Origin: Heterobasidion occidentale
Taxonomy: Eukaryota; Basidiomycota; Agaricomycetes; Russulales; Bondarzewiaceae
Direction of reading: 5' to 3'
NCBI GenBank assembly: GCA_039111635.1
Contig: JBCAQO010000006.1
Span: forward strand, 1,736,001 to 1,800,000
Length of the DNA stretch: 64,000 nucleotides
Under the pieces are notes generated by a model. That model did no database searches, was not told where the DNA came from, and saw only the letters and a program-made list of their open reading frames with translations. Numbering within the stretch: the first letter of the stretch is position 1; every line of letters begins with the position of its first letter. Made by a program: the position numbers and the translations under genes. This document shows, one piece after another, positions 1 through 10,213 of this stretch.

Positions 1-54
1 GGTAGGTCATATACTGAAAGAGGGGGTTATTCTTCAAAGAGGAAAGACACTCTC

Positions 55-63
55 CCTTATATA
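55..63 (-). promoter_or_regulatory. TATA-like box downstream of pol in element A
   Basis: The minus strand reads TATATAAGG just past the pol stop, at the same relative place as TATAAAAAGG in element B (14151-14160). It has survived although the surrounding sequence has diverged strongly, which hints at function as a promoter for the region beyond pol. Minus-strand coding after it lies outside the window. Confidence 0.45.
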
Positions 64-69
64 CCTTTC

Positions 70-3000
70 CTAGAGTTTAATCACCATTGGTCGGGGTTTG
101 TCTGGGTAGTTCTCGTGGAACTCCCAAAGTGCTTCATTGGCCATCCCTTTTAGGAGGGTGAAAGGTTTCCAAGTGTTGTCTACCTTGGGGTATCCCACCC
201 ACTTGATAAGGTACTTGGTCCCTCGTCCCTGACACTTCAAGTCTAGAACAGCTTCTACTTCATAGTGTTCCTCCTTGTTTAGGATGTCCGGGGGTGACCT
301 GGGGTAGTTCTTCCCATGAGCCTCTATTTCCCAATATTTGGTAATAGGGAGGCATAGAACACCGGGTGTATTTTCCATGTTTCAGGTATTTCCAACCAAT
401 AAGCCAGGGGACCAATTCTTTTAATTACTTGGAAAGGACCATGACGACTGGGTACTAGTTTGACTTTTGGGTAAGTTGTCCAAATATGGGTTCCTTCTAA
501 CCAAACTTGGGTTCCTACTTCCCACTGCAAAAGTTTCCGGTGTAGGTCCCAGTCTTTGGTGTGCTGCGCTGCCATTTGCAGACTAGCTGCAGCTTCCTCC
601 TGTGCTTCTTGAATTCACTGCAAACATTTGGTCACCACAGGCACCTTGGTCTCTAGTGCTGAGCCAACCAAATATGGTGGATTGTACCCATAGAGGACCT
701 CAAACAGTGATTTTCCTGTAGCAGAGTGTTTTCAGGTATTGTGGGAGAATTCTGTGAAAGAAAGCAAGTCTACCTAATTGTCTTGGTGGTTGTTGCAAGA
801 GATTTGCAGTAACTGTTCAATCTACTGATTGATTTGTTCTGTTTCTCTATCCATCTAGGGGTGATAAGCTGTGCTAAGGGCCAGAGTAATCCCTAGTCCC
901 TTCTATAGTTCTTATGTAAACCTTGTTGCGGACTGAGGACCCCTGTCGAGGACCCCTGTCAGACCCCACCTTGGTTGGTAAGCCATACCATTTGAACACA
1001 TTGTCCTTGAAGAGCATTGTAGTTTCTTCTGTCATGATTGTCTTCTTGCACAGAGTTATGATGATTTCCTTTGACAGTCCTTGGTCGACTACCACATTTA
1101 TTGAATTGTAACCCTTGCATTCTAGGAGATTCGTTACAAAATCGGTAAAGATGAAATACCAAGGAACGTTTGTGGTTTCCAACAGTTGAATTGGAGGATA
1201 GGTCTGCTGTGGTAAGTTCTTGGTGGACTAGCACATGGTGCATCTATCCACATACTAATGGACAAATTTTGTCATGCTTGGCCACCAATAATGGTGTTGG
1301 ATTAATTCCAGGGTTTTTGCTTGGCCTGGATGTCTAGTGGCCATAGTGTCATGATGTGTTTTGATAATTGTTTGTCAGAGAAGATCATCTTTTGGTATGC
1401 ATATATAACTGTTGCATCATATTAGTGTGTCCACTTTTCTAAGTCCCCTCGCATTGCTTATGGTCCTTTTTCAAGCAGGTTCTTGAGAGCTACATCAACT
1501 AGCAGGTTGTGGTCTAACCACAAGTGTCAAATAAGGAAAAGAATGTCTGAGGATACAAATTCTGTTGCTTTGATATGTATGCCTTTGTCTGGTTCAACCA
1601 AGGTTTTGCTGGACTTGGTGAAAAGTTTGGATGGGAGCAGAGTCTATGCCTTGTTATCAGATTTCACCCCTTCACTAAGGTTTGGATGCCTAAACAGAGC
1701 ATCTGCATGATTTGTTGTTTCTGACTTGTAGCTAAGCTGAAAGTCAAACTGTGACAAAAACAGACTCTAGTGAGCTTGTTGTCTGGACCAGTCTTGGGCT
1801 GTCTAGAAGTAGATCAGATTTTTGTGGTCTGTTCAGATCTTGAAGGGGTGTCTGGCACCTTTGAGGTAGTGTTTCCAGTGCTCCAGTGCCTTGATGATAG
1901 TGAGTAATTTGCAGTCATGCACATTGTAATTCTACTTCGGGGGGGAAAATGACCCGAAGAGGTAAGAAACTGGGTGCCAGTCATTATTGGGTTCTTCTTG
2001 TAGGAGGGCAGTCCGCCGTCCAGTCCTATCTTGTGTCTTTCTTGGTGAGATTGTGCAGTAGTCAGGCAATCAAAGAAATTTTGTCGATAAATCATGGGTA
2101 GAAATTTCCAAGACTTAAGAAAGAACAAATATTGCGGACTGTATGGGGAATTGTCCAGTCTTAAATGGCATCAATCTTTGAGTTTTCCATGGCAATATGA
2201 TCTTTAGAGATGGTGTACCCAAGATAGTTGAGCTTTTTCTTGTGGAACTCACATTTTTTGGGTTTGAGGTAAAGATCATTGTTGCGCAGGATTTGGAGGA
2301 CTTGTTAAACAACCAGGATATATTCCACTGTAGTTTTTGTGAAGATTAGGATATTGTCCATGTATACCGTGATTTTCTGGGTGAGGATAAGATTCTAAAA
2401 AATCATATTTATCATGGCCTGGAAGGTTTCCGGAGAGTTAGTGAGCCCAAAGAACATTACTGTGGGTTCTAAGAGCCCCAAGAGTATTACAAAGGCCACT
2501 TTGGGTTTGTCCCCTTTCTTTATGTGCACATTATTATATATTCACCAAATATACAGCTTTGAAAATATTGTAGCCTCTCGGATGATATCCAATAGTTCTT
2601 GGATCAGTGGCAGAGGGCATACATTTTAGACGGTATATTCATTGAGGTAGCAATAATTCTGTACCGGACGGAGCTTTCCATCTTTCTTGTTTATAAAGAA
2701 AAAGTATGCTATGCTGTGAGCCATTGACCAACATATAGTTCCTCTAGAAAGGTGTTCTTCAACAAACTTCCCTACTTTGTCATGTTTCTCCGGGCTCAAG
2801 GGAAAGATTCTTGGGGCCTGGGGTTTAAACAATGGTTTAAGATCCATTATGTGATCCCAAATGGTGTGTTTGGGAAGTCTTTTTAATTGTCATTCACTGA
2901 AAATGTCAAGATAAGGATGGTATTCTATTGGGACACAATTCTTTAGGTTGATTGTGTCAATTTCCTCCTCTAGGTCTTTGTCAAAACTAGTGAAGCCAGA

Positions 3001-3990
3001 AAGTTTGGGAGCTACCTTTCTCATGACTGGTTCTCCTTTGTGGGTCCTTGCAAAGGAGTTGGATGGTCCTTACACCTTCTTGGCGCCTTGTTCTAAGGGT
3101 TCATCTGCAATGGTCTTCTAGTGACTATATTGGCGCCCCTTCCTCTCAGCTACCAATGCTTGAAGCTTTTCTCAGGCAAGCTTTTGCTAGTGCCTGTCTT
3201 CTAGCATTGGAATAAACTGAGATTTCTATTCTCTTGCAGGGACTTGTTGCCATTGTTCCCTAGTCCACATCTGCAGAGGTCCTACCGGCATAGAGACAAC
3301 ACATGGTTTTTTTCCGCTGGAGTGTCTTGTTGCTGTGTAGCTTTGCTAACTATTCCTTCTTGATTGGTTTTTTCCATGCCTTGGTAAACTTATATAGTTG
3401 TCGGCAATCTTGGGGGCACCAATCAAAGTGTAGTTCACGACACTTCCACCCAATAGAGGGGTCATGGTATTTCAACCAATCTGTTTCTGAAAGCATATCA
3501 TCTTTTCCTAAATTGGTGATGAACATTTGGACATGTTCGGTATGCATTCGTCCTCGCTGATCCCTGACAGTGAGGTTTGCATCTAAGCCTTATCATATAA
3601 GGCCTCCTTGATTTACTGTGTTGTCAATGTTCCGGACGTGAGTGGGATAGCTCAAAGGGTAGGTCAGGAAGTTGTGTTTTTGTACCTACTGTTTATTGGC
3701 CAAAATACCTTCACAGGTGGAGTCAATGGCGGCTCTTGCTCCAGCGCTTCTTCTTTGAGTTGATAACTACACGTTGAGCTGAATAGGAGTGATGATGTGG
3801 CTGTTCATTGCTCCAACTTGAATACATGATAGCAGTGTATACTCTAGATTTCCTTTTCCCCTTTCTTCAGCTAATGAAGGAGAGGCTAAGAAAAATCCTG
3901 CACTAGGTCCATCAATATCTCTTTTGCCTTTGCTTTCCCTAACTCTTGAAAGAGCGCTCAGATGCCAGCAACATCACAGATGGGTCTGTT
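70..3990 (-). pseudogene. Element A pol remnant (protease, RT, RNase H, integrase, chromodomain)
   Basis: Reading on the minus strand, residues matching element B pol are recognisable throughout. Protease-flanking sequence lies at about 3350-3760, RT and RNase H at about 1750-2900, zinc-binding and catalytic integrase at about 600-1400, and a chromodomain block at 70-378 with a conserved LIKWVGYPKVDNTWKPF stretch. The frame is broken by numerous stops and small indels, so no functional polyprotein can be made. For example, a Trp codon in RNase H has become TAG. At the site where B has its own TGA, A still has a sense codon (CAG). Confidence 0.85.
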
Positions 3991-5560
3991 GCCTCATCAT
4001 CCATTAGGCGGTACATAGCGTGCTTTGTCACATTAGCTAGGTCCCCTTCCTTGAGGGAGAGTTCATGTATTCCAGTGAATGACCAGGTTGTGGTCCTTGG
4101 CGGTAGTTGCTATTAGAACCCCCCTCTTCCAATCCTGAATGAAATCTCAAGTCATGTCCCAACAAGGGTTCTTGATTGTCTCTATTCTCCATGTCAACAC
4201 CGCGAGCTCCTCTACCTCTTCCACCCATCGGTCTGCACTGATATCCTCAAGACAAAGAAACACCTCTATGTGGAGCACAACAGTTAGATGCCCAGTGTCC
4301 TGATTTTCCACAGTTAAAACAGGTGGAGTTGGGTTTGCCATTGTATGTGTGTTTTTGACGAACGGCAGCCCTCTTTTGAGAGGCATCAATGTCTATGTTA
4401 ACTACTTGGTTGTTCATTTTTTGGGAAGTGTTTGTGGAATTGTAGTGGGGAGCAGGTTGGAGGTGAAAACAATTAAGAAAATTGCTTCTGAAGGAGGTAG
4501 AGTTGGCGAGGATCACCTTTTGAGCACTTCAAGCTCTCATGCATCCATCTACTTTTTAGGCCATGTTAATTTAGTCTTGGATTGTGCCCTTTGGTGGAGT
4601 TTTCTTGTCGTAGATTTTATCCATGACCTTTGGGTCTAGTTTTTTTTAGAAATAAGGGACTTGTTCTCTGTCGGAGATGCCAGTGTCAGTGGCTATGAGG
4701 ACAAACTGGTTGGAGTATTTGTTCATGGTCATTCTTCCCTGAAAAAAGACCATGAGAGCACTCTGGGCTTTGTCTATCTTGTTGGATTCCTTGAATGGAA
4801 GCTTAAAGCTGTCAAGGAAATCCTTCCACGTGCTGAGGTCCTTGGCAGGGTCCGTCCCAACCGTCTTGTTGAGGAAGTTCTCTACCCAGGCACCAGCTGT
4901 ACAGTGTCTCATGTACAAGAGAACTAAGGAAATTTTGTTATTGTTGGATTTATAACGATCTGATTCTGCTGCAAAGAGAAGGAAACACTGTAAAAGGAAT
5001 TTCTGTAATTGCGTCCTGTTGCCTGTAAAATTGTTGGAGAGCTTCAGCTTGTGCCTTCCAGGTTGTATAGGGGGGTTAGTTGGTCCTGGTGCCAACATTC
5101 TGGTGTTATCTCAGGTGCTTCAGGTGTTGATTGGTGTTTGAATATCTGAGGAATCAGATTCAGGTATTTCTTCTGATTCTAATTCTGAGTCTTCCGGTAT
5201 TACTGGTTTAGGTTCTCTGTACTGGGGTAGTGCTTCCCAGTCATCTTTTAGTTTGTTCCAAACCCACTCTTTTTCTGTTAAGTCTTTCTTTTTAAAGAAG
5301 TATTGTCCCTCCCTAAATGAGCAGTACAGGTAGTTTGGGGATGCCGCTTGATTGTTATCTTTGCAGAACCAGCAATTCCCTCATTGGTAGATGGGGCAAT
5401 TATTTTGGTAGAACTGATTATTGATTTGTCTAGTGCCTAGCGGGTATCCTAGGCCTAGGTCTTGCTCCAAGGTATGTGCAATAACTCTCTTCGGTGAAGG
5501 TCTATATCTCTGCCAATGAGGATTATGAGAGTGTGTGTGGCAGCAAGCAGAGTGTGGTGC
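3886..5560 (-). pseudogene. Element A gag remnant
   Basis: The minus strand matches B gag from its N-terminal Gln/Tyr-rich part (about 5560-5230) through the capsid-like region (5098-4646) to a zinc knuckle (about 4330-4270). The knuckle reads CFNCGKSGHWASNC, and the sequence ends in DFS followed by TAG (3886-3888). The T5 run before the gag stop is conserved with B (minus-strand GGATTTTTC). Several stops interrupt the frame. A keeps Trp (GAWVENF) where B has TAG. Confidence 0.8.
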
Positions 5561-5590
5561 AAGGTAGGGGAAAGAGCAAGTCTATTCTAG

Positions 5591-6182
5591 TGTTATGAAT
5601 TGCTTGTTCGATAACCTAAGAGCATCAAGTTCTTCCCTAGGTTGTACACTTGAACAGAGTGGTGAGGAAGGTCTTGACTATATTAAGGAGTTAATCCAGG
5701 AGTGTATAGCAAGGTAGGCAGTGTGAAGACTGCCTAAGAACCAAGGTCTGGTATAGGATGATACCAGCAAACAAAGAGAATAGACTGAAGATTCTTAGCC
5801 TATTCTATGGGCTTTATATACCATATAGGGTCTAGGGTAAGTGTCTGTGCTTCCTTGATATATCCAATCAGGAAAGCTGTGACCGCCGACTCTCTCAGTC
5901 AGTGCCTACTCTTGTACTTCTCCATTTGCACCTTTCCAACTAGGTTGCAAAGAGGTGCTTACCTGTGTACCCTAAGCCTATGGCATGTGAATGCCCAATG
6001 CCTGTTAACCATGTCTATCTGATAGCCAAGCATCACATCTACTAGGCAGCTCCACCATAGAGTGTCCGTTAAGGTATTTGGCATATTCTTAGAAGCCAAA
6101 CCTCTAATGGATCACTCAGCATTGAATGAGGAATTATAAAGGGGTCAAGGGCACAAGGGCCCTAATAGGTCAAGTTATAATA
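5591..6182 (-). repeat. 5' LTR of element A
   Basis: This stretch aligns end to end, as reverse complement, with the 587-bp LTR of element B. The outer end (6173-6182) reads TATTATAACT against TGTTATGACT in B, and the inner end (5591-5595) reads TAACA on the minus strand. The next minus-strand bases contain AGAATAGACT, the same self-priming site as B. The LTR carries many transitions relative to B. Confidence 0.85.
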
Positions 6183-7940
6183 GTACCCCCATTGAATGTC
6201 AAACTTGGAGAAGATTGTGGCATCTTTGATCCTGTCTATCAGCGTCTGGAGATTAGGGATGGAATATTTATTTTTAACTGTGTACTTGTTTAGTTCCCTA
6301 TAGTCTTGTACTGGTCATAGACTACCATCCATCTTTCTGACAAAGAGGAAAGATGAGGCTTAACGTGATTTTGATGGTCTGATCCAACCACTCTTTAAAT
6401 TTTCCTCAACAAACTCTTTCATCACTTGATACTCATGTGGGTCAAAATGGAAAACTTTCCCATGCAAAGGTTTAAAGTCCAGTGTGAGGTCAATGACATG
6501 ATTGTATTGTCAATGTTCTGGAAGGGTGTCAAAACTCTTCTTGTTGAAGACATCAACATAGTCAGCAATGTAATATGGTATTTGGATTTTAGAGTTTCAA
6601 CCTCCTCTTCATCTTCATCAATGTCAATTGTACGGGTATTAAAGAGTTGGTCTTTCTAAGACTTATCCACCAGTTCTTCTACAAACATTGGCCCATTTGT
6701 GAAATGATATCCACAGGAAGGAGGACAATGAGCCAATTTAATGTAGCCTTCTCACCAATTAATATTGGGGTTATGGTATTCAAGCCATTTGTACCCAATA
6801 AAAAGATCAGTTTTCCCAAGCTTAGCTATTGCCACAATCATTTATTCCTCATGATCATTCACAGTAAGCTTTATTTTGACGTAATCTATTATTGGTCCTT
6901 CTTAATTTACACTGCCATTGGTGTTTTATACAGGAATTGGTTTAATAAATTTCTTGGTACTGATGTTGTTTTTCCTAACGGATTCCTTTGACAGTGATGT
7001 ACCAGTACAACCCAAGTCTAACAATGCTTTTACTGCAAAGTTTCTCTGATTGTTGAATTGGATCTGGACATCTACTATAAGCTCATTAATGGGTTTTCTC
7101 TTTACTCAGTGATACGCTCTATGCATCTTAAGTTGTTTCGCAATACTTAGCTCTCTTGCTAGAGTTTCAATTTTTTCTCTCACATTTGTAGTCTCATCTG
7201 GTTGGATAGTGTTATTTGAATGCACAATAAATACATTAGAATTTTCAACAGACGGAAATGATACAAGGGTTAGCGGGGTTACAGACTGTCTGCTCACTAA
7301 CCCTGAGAAAAACCCAGCTCAGCCAACAAGTCCTTGTGATCTTTCTCCGACAATCTATTGGTGACTTGCTGTTAGGTCAGAGACCTATCACATGCACCAA
7401 TGCACAAAGGGGATCCCTAGGCTAAACTTCCACAGTATTGTAGAGCTATAGACTCCAATGGATAAAGACAATTGATCATCTTTGAGCCCTCTGAAGGAAT
7501 TTGGAGTTACTGTCTGCTTTGTCCCCAAAGAGGTTAAGAAGATGATCTTTGAGGTCTTTTTGATGATGAGAAGGAACTGGATAATCTTTTCCTGTCCAAT
7601 AGATGATACAGGGAGGTGTCCAACTGAGAACACAAAAGGCAGCAAGGCCGGTGTAGGAACGGGTGAATAGAGAGAGCGGAGGGAAGGGAGACAAGTCCAG
7701 TGCGTCATTAGACCGTGTCAAGAAGCCTCAGATCTGTCAGAGATCACAAAGTATGGGCTAGAAAAGTAGCCAGATACCGGGCACAGTGCAAAGATCAAGT
7801 GTATTACAGGTGAATGAGCTGAGCTTCTTAGAAGCTCATCTTGCCTATTTATACAAAGAGGTATCTAGGGCCAGATCTAGATCTAGTCTGTGTGCTTCTA
7901 AGGTACAGAAGTAAATGATTGAGATCTGTCAGCAATAATG
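6183..7940 (-). pseudogene. Element C, pol part: degenerate gypsy protease and RT start, plus unresolved LTR-like stretch
   Basis: On the minus strand, 7350-7290 reads like a gag-pol linker (KDHKDLLAELGF). Next comes a retropepsin block near 7060-6990 (ALLDLGCTGTS) and then the N-terminal part of an RT (around 6200-6340: PVQDYRELNKYTVKNKYSIP). Stops and frame changes are frequent. The sequence stops at 6183 where element A was inserted. From about 7400 to 7940 no protein family is recognisable; a TATAAATAGG-like box and the 9-bp inverted repeat TGAGCTTCT/AGAAGCTCA near 7815-7835 suggest LTR-like DNA. Element B's insertion at 7940/18920 separates this part from C's gag at 18.9-20.2 kb. Confidence 0.65.
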
Positions 7941-8527
7941 TGTTATGACTTGACCGATCGGGGCCCTTCACGGCCGGTCTAACCGATGGATCAAGCATCA
8001 CATGCTAGGCGGCTCCACTACGGAGCGTACATCAAGGTATTCGGCATGTCCTTAGGAGCCGACAAGACCGATGGTTCTTCAAGACATCGGTAGAGGCTAT
8101 ATGAGAGGGACATGAGGCTCACGGAGTTCACACAGTAATATGAGAGGCATTCACATGCCATGGGCTTAGGGCTTATGGGTAAGCACCTCGTCGCACCATG
8201 ATGGATCAGTGCGACTAGAGAAGTACAAGAGTAGGCGCCGGAGAGAAAGACGGCGGCCACAGCTCTCCTAGGATGGAAACCTGGAGAAGCACACGGACTC
8301 TTACCCTATACCCTATACAGTATATAAGGCCCATAGAATAGGCTGAGGATCTTCAGTCTATTCTCTTCGTTCTTACACAGTCCTCACACTGTGTAACTTA
8401 GAGCCAATCATTATTCCCTCCTGTATCATTGCCTGATACAGTTGGGACTTCGCTCACCACTCAGTCCACTGTGCGACCTAGGGAAGAACCTGTTACTCTT
8501 GGGTTACTGAACGAGCAGTTCGTAACA
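7941..8527 (+). repeat. 5' LTR of element B
   Basis: This 587-bp repeat matches 18333-18919 base for base by eye. It has TGTTA/TAACA inverted ends, a TATATAAGG box at 8321, and an 80-codon minus-strand open frame (8018-8260) that occurs in both LTRs and is not considered a gene. Confidence 0.95.
8321..8364 (+). promoter_or_regulatory. LTR core promoter and inferred transcript start (U3/R boundary)
   Basis: TATATAAGG lies at 8321-8329. About 34 bases downstream, at 8355, begins AGTCTATTCT, the exact complement of the primer-binding site at 8530-8539. In self-priming elements the primer is the 5' end of the mRNA, so 8355 is the expected start of R. The start site is inferred, not measured. Confidence 0.7.
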
Positions 8528-8529
8528 CT

Positions 8530-8539
8530 AGAATAGACT
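8530..8539 (+). other. Self-priming primer-binding site (Tf1-like)
   Basis: AGAATAGACT sits two bases after the 5' LTR and is the perfect 10-base reverse complement of 8355-8364, the predicted first bases of the transcript. No 3' tRNA complement (such as TGG followed by tRNA sequence) is present at the LTR edge. Tf1/sushi-type chromoviruses are known to prime reverse transcription with the 5' end of their own mRNA. The same site follows the LTR in element A. Confidence 0.75.
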
Positions 8540-10213
8540 CGCTTTTGCCCCTACCTTGCACCACACTCTGCTTGCTGCCACACTCTTTCTCACAACCCTC
8601 ATCGGTGGCATAGACACCCACCAAAGAGAGTTACTTCACACACCCTGGAGCAAGACCTAGGCCTAGGATTTCCACCAGGCACTAGACGAACCCATAACCG
8701 ACTTCGACAGAACAATCGCCCTATCCATCAAAGAGAAAACCGCTGGTATTACTCCGACACCAATCGGCCAGCACCCCCAAACTTTGATAACTGCTCGTAC
8801 CGAGAAGGACAATACTTCTTCACAAGAGAAGACGGAACAGAAGCTGAGTGGGCTTGGGACGAAATAGCAGAAGACTGGGTAGAACCACCCCAGTACAGGA
8901 ACCCCGAACCGGAAATCCCGGACACATTGGAAGAAGAAGAAGGAACATCCGAGTCCGAATCCTCGGATATTCAAACACCGATCAACACCCGAAACATTAT
9001 GTCGACAAATCCTACAGATCCCCTACTCGTATCATCGGGAAGGGGCAAGCTCAAACTCCCTGATAACTTCGAGGGAGACCGAACACAATCGCAAAAATTC
9101 ATTATGAATTGCCTCCTCCTTTTCACAGCAGAATCGGACCGATACAAGATGGATGCAGACAAAGTTTCCCTCGCTCTCTCATGCATGAGATACGGAACAG
9201 CTGGCGTCTAGGCAGAAAGCTTCCTGAAGAAGACAGTAGGGGCGACCCCGCCCAAAACCCTCGGGACGTGGTCCGACTTTTACGACAAGTTTAAACTCCA
9301 GTTCAAGGAGACAAACCTTACAGACAAAGCCCGAAGCGCCCTAATGTCTTTTTCTCAGGGAAAAATGACGGTGGATGAATACTCAAATCAATTCATCCTC
9401 ATCGCCGCCGACGCCGACATTACCGATAAGGAACAGGTTCCGTACTTCCAGAGGGGGCTCGATCCAAGGGTCATGGACAAGATCTATGACAAGGAAACTC
9501 CGCCAAAGGACACGATCCAAGATTGGGTCAACACTGCCTGTGAAATAGATGGACGCTTGAGAGCCCGAAGCGCTCAAAAGGCGATCCTCGCCAACTCCAC
9601 CTCATTCCGAAGCGACTTCCTCAATCGCTTTCACCTCCAACCAGCTCGTCGTTACAATTCTACCACAGCTCCTCGCAGAATGAACGACCAGGTAGTCGAC
9701 ATGGATATTGACGCCTCCCGAAAGAGAGATGCCGCTCGCCAGAAGCGCACTCATGATGGCAAGCTCACCACTCGCTGTTTTAACTGTGGGAAGCTAGGGC
9801 ACTGGGCGTCTGACTGTCGTTCCACTCGTAGAGGCATTCCCCCGTCTCGAGGAGATACGCGCAAGCCGATGGGCAGAGGAGGTAGACGAACTCGCGCTAC
9901 AGACATGGAGGATGAAGACGAGCAAGAATCCCCGGTGGGAAACGATGCGCGACTACATCGAGGATTGGAGGAGGGGAGTTCTCATGGCTACCACCGTCGG
10001 GTATCACAACCTGGTAATTCGGTGGAACGTGAGGACCCTTCCGCGAGAAGGGGAGGATCACGCCAGAGCGATGGAGAGCGCTACGTACCGCCTAACGGAC
10101 GACGAAGCAACAGACCCGTCGGTGATACTAATGGGGTCCAAGCGCTCTTCCAAGAAGTAGGGGAGGCTAAGGCCAAAGAGATGTTGGTAGACCTGGCAGA
10201 GGATTTTTCCTGA
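8537..10213 (+). pseudogene. Element B gag (capsid and zinc knuckle), interrupted by one TAG
   Basis: One frame is open from 8537 to 10213 except for a TAG at 9209-9211, where element A has TGG (Trp). The first in-frame ATG is at 8999. However, the 150 codons before it are conserved as protein with element A (HTLEQDLGLG, REGQYFF), so translation may begin upstream at a non-AUG codon or after an unseen splice. A capsid-like region is followed by a CCHC zinc knuckle (9776-9817, CFNCGKLGHWASDC) and a charged tail. The stop is TGA at 10211-10213, directly after GGATTTTTCC. Gag is in the -1 relation to pol, which overlaps it from 10171. The product would be the structural protein of virus-like particles. 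Confidence 0.85.

Larger units (their letters stand above)
1..6182 (-). mobile_element. Element A: decayed chromodomain Ty3/gypsy retrotransposon (left end outside window)
   Basis: On the minus strand the order is LTR (6182-5591), primer-binding site, gag, protease, reverse transcriptase/RNase H, integrase and chromodomain, running off the window at position 1. Every block is colinear with intact element B at 8.5-14.2 kb. The coding frames are cut by many stops, mostly where B has TGG, CAG or CGA codons, and the copy is visibly richer in A and T. The 5' LTR abuts older gypsy sequence (element C) at 6183, so A inserted into C. The 3' LTR is not in the window, so its age cannot be judged from LTR divergence. 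Confidence 0.9.

Noticed and set aside
8018..8260. 80-codon minus-strand frame present in both LTRs
   Set aside because: It lies wholly inside LTR regulatory sequence and is duplicated only because the LTR is.
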